Source: Prosthecomicrobium pneumaticum | GTDB lineage: Bacteria > Pseudomonadota > Alphaproteobacteria > Rhizobiales > Kaistiaceae | DNA length: 64,000 nt | Assembly (NCBI RefSeq): GCF_014199915.1 | Contig: NZ_JACHOO010000005.1 | Location: 263,027 to 327,026 of the forward strand | Direction of reading: 5' to 3' | The notes under the pieces: generated by a model | What the model saw: only the letters and a program-made list of their open reading frames with translations | The model's database searches: none | What the model was told of the DNA's origin: nothing | In this document: in pieces, positions 60,239 through 64,000 of the stretch | How positions within the stretch are numbered: the stretch's first letter is position 1 | How the letters are laid out: every line of letters starts with the position of its first letter | Made by a program: the position numbers and the translations under genes

Positions 60239-61573
60239 CTAGGCAACTTCACTTTCTATGGTCTGGTGTTCATATGCACCCGATTGCCCGCTCTGAGCCG
60301 GTGTCTCGTTCTTTCCCGCCAGTGCCTCAGCAATCTTTCCCGAAATCCGAGTAGCCGCACGACGCGAAGGATCATGTTGCACATGCGCGTAGATAGCCGT
60401 CGAGCGTGCATTAGCATGGCCAAGGATGGCTCCTGTCAGGGGCAAACCCTCGCCATAGGAGACGGCGGTGGACCCCATCGTATGCCTCAGCGTATGGGGG
60501 GTAACGCCAGGTAGTTCCGCTTTCGCGACAACCTTAGTCCAAACGCCCTTTGTTCCCTGAAAATGGCCATCTCCCCGTTCCGCCGGGAATACGAAGTCGG
60601 AACCCGGCTTCCTTGTCATGCCACGCAGCAGCACGATTGCAGCCGCGCCAAGCGGCCGAATGGACTTTCCAGTCTTGCTGTCGTCCAAAACGAGAAGGCC
60701 GTGCTCGAAACTCACCTCATTCCATCGCAGCGCGGCAATCTCGTCGCGACGACAGCCGGTCAATGCCCACAGGCGTGCAATGTTCAATGCTTTGGCGTTG
60801 ACGCCCTCCTGTTCCAGCGCGTCGAATGCCCTGCCGAGACGGCCGATCTCCTCGAGCGTCAAATACCTATCGCGCCTGTTGTCGGTTTTTTTCACAGCAG
60901 CGATGTCGCAAGGATTGGAAGACACGATCTTGCGCCGCACAGCAAAGCTAAAAACGGCGGAGAGATCCTTTACGACCTTCCGTGCGGCTCCCTCGCCGCC
61001 GCGAACGATGATGCGTTTGCGGAACCCGATTTTCTCATCCTTGGCGGTCTTGCCGTTGGTCACATCCCGCACGAAGCGTTCGATCTCGCCCGCGCCAACC
61101 TCCGACACACGCTTTCGTCCGAGCAGCGGCACAACATGGTGTCGTAGACGCGCGATCGTGTAAGCCTTGGTGCGGGGCTTCATGGGCTCGCCCTGCCGAA
61201 TGCCGCGCTGAACGAAGCAGCCTTCTTCGTCATAAAGGTCGACCAGCTCGGCCATCAGCATTTCGCGACGCTTTGTCTGAAGCTCGCCGGCAGGATCCTC
61301 ACCTTTCGCGGCTGCGCCGAGCAGAATCTTCGCCTTCTTGCGTGCCTCGTCGACGGTCAAATTTCCATAGCGGCCGACCGTCTGAAACCGCTTGGGAGCG
61401 TTCCGCCCGCCGCCATTGGCGCGGTATCTGATGATGAACGTCTTTGATCCGCTGGGGTCTGCTCGGACACCAAACCCGGATAGCTCACTATCCCAAACGA
61501 AACGACGCTCATCGTTCGAGACGATGCCATCGACTACCTTTTTTGTAAGCCTTACGGCATTTTCCTTCGTCAT
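60239..61573 (-). CDS. int: Tyrosine-type site-specific integrase of the ICE
   Basis: The 444-residue recombinase is of the P4/DUF4102 type. An N-terminal arm-binding domain (LTKKVVDGIVSNDERRFVWDSELSGFGVR) and a core-binding domain precede the catalytic domain. Catalytic residues are Arg275 in LTGCRRDEI, His360 and Arg363 in HTLRHT, His386 in GHANA and Tyr395 in STAIYAHV. It integrates into the tRNA-Gly gene, whose 3' end lies 174 bp upstream. The ATG at 61573 gives the family N-terminus; the open frame extends 33 codons further. Confidence 0.95.
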   Translation of the reverse strand: MTKENAVRLTKKVVDGIVSNDERRFVWDSELSGFGVRADPSGSKTFIIRYRANGGGRNAPKRFQTVGRYGNLTVDEARKKAKILLGAAAKGEDPAGELQTKRREMLMAELVDLYDEEGCFVQRGIRQGEPMKPRTKAYTIARLRHHVVPLLGRKRVSEVGAGEIERFVRDVTNGKTAKDEKIGFRKRIIVRGGEGAARKVVKDLSAVFSFAVRRKIVSSNPCDIAAVKKTDNRRDRYLTLEEIGRLGRAFDALEQEGVNAKALNIARLWALTGCRRDEIAALRWNEVSFEHGLLVLDDSKTGKSIRPLGAAAIVLLRGMTRKPGSDFVFPAERGDGHFQGTKGVWTKVVAKAELPGVTPHTLRHTMGSTAVSYGEGLPLTGAILGHANARSTAIYAHVQHDPSRRAATRISGKIAEALAGKNETPAQSGQSGAYEHQTIESEVA

Positions 61574-61746
61574 TTCCGTGCCTTTCGATCGGCCGACACC
61601 ATCGAAATTGGTGACCACCTGGTGACCACCTTGACGGAAAATCTCATACCATGTCAGAAAGGCGAGTATCAATAACTCACTGAATAATATTGACTTTTAC
61701 AAGTCAGTCCAACTGAGGAAAACCCCAGAAAACCCTGTCCCCAATT

Positions 61747-61791
61747 TTGCCAAGGTTGGGGTCGTGGGTTCGAATCCCATCGCCCGCTCCA
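61747..61791 (+). other. Attachment site: 3' fragment of tRNA-Gly(GCC)
   Basis: The stretch from TTGCCAAGG (anticodon GCC in its loop) through GTGGGTTCGAATCCCAT (T arm) to CGCCCGCTCCA (acceptor strand with encoded CCA) matches the 3' part of an alphaproteobacterial tRNA-Gly. The D arm and 5' acceptor strand are absent upstream, so the tRNA is incomplete. It is the crossover region duplicated on integration; the intact tRNA should be at the left ICE end. The gap 61574-61746 is AT-rich and probably holds integrase arm sites. Confidence 0.85.
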
Positions 61792-61823
61792 AATTCTCTC
61801 GATGAATCGAGGGATTGACAAAG

Positions 61824-61847
61824 AAGCCGCCGCGAGGCGGCTTTTTT
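61824..61847 (+). terminator. Intrinsic terminator after the tRNA-Gly fragment
   Basis: AAGCCGCC and GGCGGCTT pair around GCGA and are followed by a run of six T. It lies 33 nt after the tRNA 3' end and would originally have ended tRNA-Gly transcription in the chromosome. The rest of 61848-62039 shows no gene. Confidence 0.85.
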
Positions 61848-62039
61848 GTTTCGAGTCCGGTCAAACGCTGTGCAAGGCCCGTTCGCCGGGGCGACCTCGC
61901 GCGCACCACAGCTCTTTCCTCCCAAGGTGAACAAGGCTCTCGCCCGCTCCATCCCCCCGCTTGCGACATTTATATGATGTGATATTTCTCCGTTCATCCG
62001 AGTGATGTTTCGAGGGCGTCGGTCCACGGCTCGGGCGTG

Positions 62040-63167
62040 ATGGAGAGAGCCGTGATCGCCGGCGTGATTCTCGAGGACGGGGCGGCGTTTTCGCCCGACT
62101 ATGCGAGCGCGCGGACGAAGATCGCCGCGCTCGCCGGGCTGTGGCCGTCGACCGCGATCCGCTACGACAATCCGCACGAGGGGCCGCAGGGCGAGCGGCT
62201 CGCCACCGAGGCCCACTGGTTCGGGCCCGAGGCGGCGGCCGACGTGCTCGTGCTCGTCTCGGCGACGCACGGCGTCGAGGGTTTTTGCGGCTCGGGGGCG
62301 CAGGCCGACTGGCTCCTGACCGGCGGACCGGCACGGCTTCCCCCCGACACCGCGGTGCTGATCGTCCACGCCCTCAATCCGCACGGCTTCGCCTGGCTGC
62401 GGCGCACCACCGAGGAGGGCGTCGACCTCAACCGCAACTGCATCGATTTCGCGGCGCCGCTCCCCGCCAATCCCGGCTATGACGCGCTCGCCACCGCCTT
62501 CGTGCCCGAAACGCTCGACGCGGCGACGCTCGCCGCGGCCGACCGGCGGATCGAGGCCTACCGCGCCGAGCATGGCCCGGTGCGCCTCGAGGAGGCGCGG
62601 TCGAGCGGCCAGTACAGCCATCCGGAAGGCATTTTCTACGGCGGCACGGCGCCGACCTGGTCGCGCCGCACGATCGGGCGGATCGCCGCCGATTTCCGCC
62701 TCGCCGGCCGCCGCAACGTCGCGGTGATCGATTTCCACACCGGGCTCGGCCCGTTCGGCTATGGCGAGCCGATCTGCGGCCATCGCCCGGGCGAGAGCGG
62801 CCAGGCGCGCTGCCGCGCCTGGTATGGCGACAGCCTCGGCGAGCCGATGCTCGGCCGCTCCGCCTCGCTGCCGATCGCCGGCCTCAGCCAATATGCCTGG
62901 GCGGCGGCGATCGGCGCCGAGCGGCTGAGCTTCGTGGCGCTCGAATTCGGCACCTATCCGCCCGACGAGGGCATGGCGGCGCTGCGCGCCGATCACTGGC
63001 TGCACGCCCATGGCACGCCCGACTGGGCGTCCGAGGAGACGCGGCGGATCAAGGCGGCGCTCCGCCGCTTCTATCACCCCGACACGCCGGACTGGCGGCA
63101 GATGGTGCTCCTGCGCAGCCGTCTCGTCGTCGCCCAGGCCTTTGCCGGCATGGCCCGGACCGTCTGA
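62040..63167 (+). CDS. DUF2817 (M14-like) metallopeptidase, chromosomal
   Basis: The 375-residue protein matches DUF2817, a branch of the M14 zinc carboxypeptidase fold. Likely zinc-site segments are SATHGVEGFCGSG near residue 75 and VIDFHTGLGPFGYGEP near 230; VDLNRNCIDF lies between them. It has no signal peptide. The start is uncertain (GTG 62037, ATG 62040 or later). The sequence is more GC-rich than the ICE. Its neighbours suggest a role in breaking down amides or hydantoin-like compounds, which is inference. Confidence 0.85.
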   Translation: MERAVIAGVILEDGAAFSPDYASARTKIAALAGLWPSTAIRYDNPHEGPQGERLATEAHWFGPEAAADVLVLVSATHGVEGFCGSGAQADWLLTGGPARLPPDTAVLIVHALNPHGFAWLRRTTEEGVDLNRNCIDFAAPLPANPGYDALATAFVPETLDAATLAAADRRIEAYRAEHGPVRLEEARSSGQYSHPEGIFYGGTAPTWSRRTIGRIAADFRLAGRRNVAVIDFHTGLGPFGYGEPICGHRPGESGQARCRAWYGDSLGEPMLGRSASLPIAGLSQYAWAAAIGAERLSFVALEFGTYPPDEGMAALRADHWLHAHGTPDWASEETRRIKAALRRFYHPDTPDWRQMVLLRSRLVVAQAFAGMARTV

Positions 63168-63207
63168 CGCCGGCCGCGTCGATCATCAAGAAAAGGGTCT
63201 CCGAGCG

Positions 63208-63867
63208 ATGGCGCGCATCTTCGTTCTCAATCCGAACAGCTCGATCGGCGTCACCGCCGAGATGGACGCCGCGCTCGACCGGCTGCGTACGGCCGGCGGG
63301 CCGGAGATCGTCTGTGGCACGCTCGCCGAAGGCCCGCCCGGCATCGAGACGCAGGAGCACGTCGAGCGCGTCGTGCTGCCGATCGCCCGCCGCTTCGAGG
63401 CGGAGCCGGCCGACGCCTATGTGATCGGCTGCTTCTCCGATCCGGGCCTCGCGCTCGCCCGCGAAAACCTCTCCAGGCCGGTGTTCGGCATCGCCGAATC
63501 GGCCTTCCATCTCGCCCTCGGCCTCGGCCGGCGCTTCGGCATCGTGGCGATCAAGGCCGGCTCGATCCCGCGCCACATGCGCCATGTCCGCAGCCTCGGC
63601 CTCGCCGACCGGCTCGCCGGCGACCGGCCGCTCGGCGTCGGCGTCACCGAGATGGCGGGGGCGGGCGTCGTCGAGCGCATCGTCGCGGTCGGCACGCGGC
63701 TCCGCGACGAGGACGGTGCCGACGTGCTGATCCTCGGCTGCGCCAGCATGGGCGGGCACCGCGCGGCGATCGAGGCCGCGCTCGGCCTGCCGGTGATCGA
63801 CCCGACCCAGGCGGCGGTGGCGCGCGCGCTCGGCTTCCTCGCCCTCGGCTACGGCAGGGCGGCGTGA
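63208..63867 (+). CDS. Asp/Glu/hydantoin racemase family protein
   Basis: The 219-residue product has the family start ARIFVLNPNSSIGVTAEMD and the two active-site cysteines, Cys75 in YVIGCFSDPG and Cys178 in LILGCASMGG. Members racemise aspartate, hydantoins or allantoin-like compounds. It lies 40 nt after the peptidase gene and overlaps the following amidohydrolase if that starts at GTG 63864, so the three form an operon. Confidence 0.88.
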   Translation: MARIFVLNPNSSIGVTAEMDAALDRLRTAGGPEIVCGTLAEGPPGIETQEHVERVVLPIARRFEAEPADAYVIGCFSDPGLALARENLSRPVFGIAESAFHLALGLGRRFGIVAIKAGSIPRHMRHVRSLGLADRLAGDRPLGVGVTEMAGAGVVERIVAVGTRLRDEDGADVLILGCASMGGHRAAIEAALGLPVIDPTQAAVARALGFLALGYGRAA

Positions 63868-63872
63868 CGGGA

Positions 63873-64000
63873 ATGGCCTTCGATCTCGTGCTCAGGGGCA
63901 CGCTCGTCCGCCCCGCCGGCCCGACGCCCGGCGGCTGGATCGCCGTGTCGGGCGAGCGGATCGCCGCGATCGGCGCCGGCGCTCCGCCGCCGGCAAGGGC
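63873..64000 (+). CDS. Amidohydrolase (dihydroorotase/allantoinase type), partial
   Basis: Only the first 42 codons are in the window. FDLVLRGTLVRPAGPTPGGWIAV and GERIAAIG form the small N-terminal beta domain of cyclic amidohydrolases such as allantoinase, dihydropyrimidinase and dihydroorotase. The start is ATG 63873, or GTG 63864 overlapping the racemase stop. Together with a racemase this suggests purine or hydantoin breakdown. The catalytic part is not visible. Confidence 0.7.
   Translation, partial: MAFDLVLRGTLVRPAGPTPGGWIAVSGERIAAIGAGAPPPAR

Larger units (their letters stand above)
1..61791. mobile_element. Integrative and conjugative element (trb/rlxS type), right-hand part
   Basis: The segment holds the full set of ICE functions: excision control (FseA-like and RdfS-like), RepA and ParA, a relaxase, a coupling protein, a complete trb mating apparatus and a tyrosine integrase beside a tRNA-Gly 3' fragment. 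The right end is placed at 61791, the last base of that fragment. Beyond it the sequence is more GC-rich and holds housekeeping-type genes. The left end is outside the window. The gene order resembles that of rhizobial ICEs such as ICEMlSymR7A; this is from memory of that family. The exact right boundary could differ by the length of the direct repeat, which needs the left end to define. Confidence 0.85.

Noticed and set aside
61640-61791. A complete tRNA-Gly gene at the right ICE end.
   Set aside because: No 5' acceptor strand or D arm can be found before the anticodon loop, so only a 3' fragment is present.
61697-61969. A 90-codon minus-strand frame over the tRNA fragment.
   Set aside because: It translates the antisense of a tRNA 3' end, a well-known source of false short proteins.
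1-64000. CRISPR arrays, rRNA operons, complete tRNA genes, antibiotic-resistance genes and intact insertion sequences.
   Set aside because: I looked for regular spaced repeats, rRNA and tRNA signatures and intact transposases and found none; only one decayed IS5-type transposase is present.

Overview
The window is the larger part of an integrative and conjugative element (ICE) of the alphaproteobacterial trb/rlxS type, followed at the right end by about 2.2 kb of host chromosome. The backbone matches elements best known from Hyphomicrobiales (Rhizobiales): DUF932, a DUF6499/DUF2285 activator split by a +1 frameshift, an RdfS-like excisionase, RepA, ParA, TraF, DUF736, an RlxS relaxase, TraG and trbBCDEJKLFGI. 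The integrase lies at 60239-61573. Next to it is a 45-nt 3' fragment of tRNA-Gly(GCC) ending at 61791, which I take as the right attachment site. The chromosome beyond it is visibly more GC-rich and carries a DUF2817 peptidase, an Asp/Glu/hydantoin racemase and the start of an amidohydrolase. The left ICE end, with the intact tRNA, lies outside the window. Genus cannot be told from the sequence.

Layout: 1-2.9 kb holds a partial Phd/YefM antitoxin, DUF932 and the frameshifted FseA-like activator. 2.9-9.8 kb holds the excision, replication, partition and mobilisation operon (rdfS-like, repA with three iteron-like repeats, parA plus a small ribbon-helix-helix partner, DUF2840, traF, DUF736, lytic transglycosylase, rlxS). 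11.2-23.4 kb holds traG, a CopG-like gene and the complete trb type IV secretion operon, closed by DUF2274 and a divergent LysR gene. At 24.5 kb there is a decayed IS5-family transposase.

Cargo 1 (25-44 kb) looks like a low-oxygen, membrane and metal stress island. It holds a Crp/Fnr regulator with an N-terminal cysteine cluster, an ECF sigma factor, a partly decayed PHA locus (phaB fragment, thiolase, phasin-like, DUF3141), cyclopropane fatty acid synthase, a twice-frameshifted alcohol dehydrogenase, PPK2, an MFS transporter, a DUF4010/MgtC-like membrane protein and a CPH-type copper ATPase. Six intergenic copies of the motif TTGAT-N4-GTTAA (four exact, two with one mismatch) lie upstream of its transcription units. 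They suggest one regulon controlled by the Crp/Fnr protein encoded there.

Cargo 2 (44-60 kb) is copper resistance. One leftward operon holds a small Cys-rich leader ORF, a lipoprotein, TolC, multicopper oxidase, cupredoxin, CusF and DUF411. A rightward leader ORF plus multicopper oxidase, and a rightward leader ORF plus FixH-like, CusB and CusA, follow. The three leader ORFs share a signal peptide, paired cysteines and a PPR(T/S) C-terminus, and hairpins lie in the gaps that follow them. This is the arrangement of CutF-type nascent-peptide copper sensors. Between the copper units sits an XRE-ImmA/IrrE gene with an unrecognised partner behind a perfect dyad operator.

Several genes are broken remnants: a P-type ATPase with its middle deleted, a CusA tail, a cytochrome b561 tail, a cupredoxin fragment, the phaB tail, the alcohol dehydrogenase and the IS5 copy. 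The cargo was therefore assembled and pruned in several steps.
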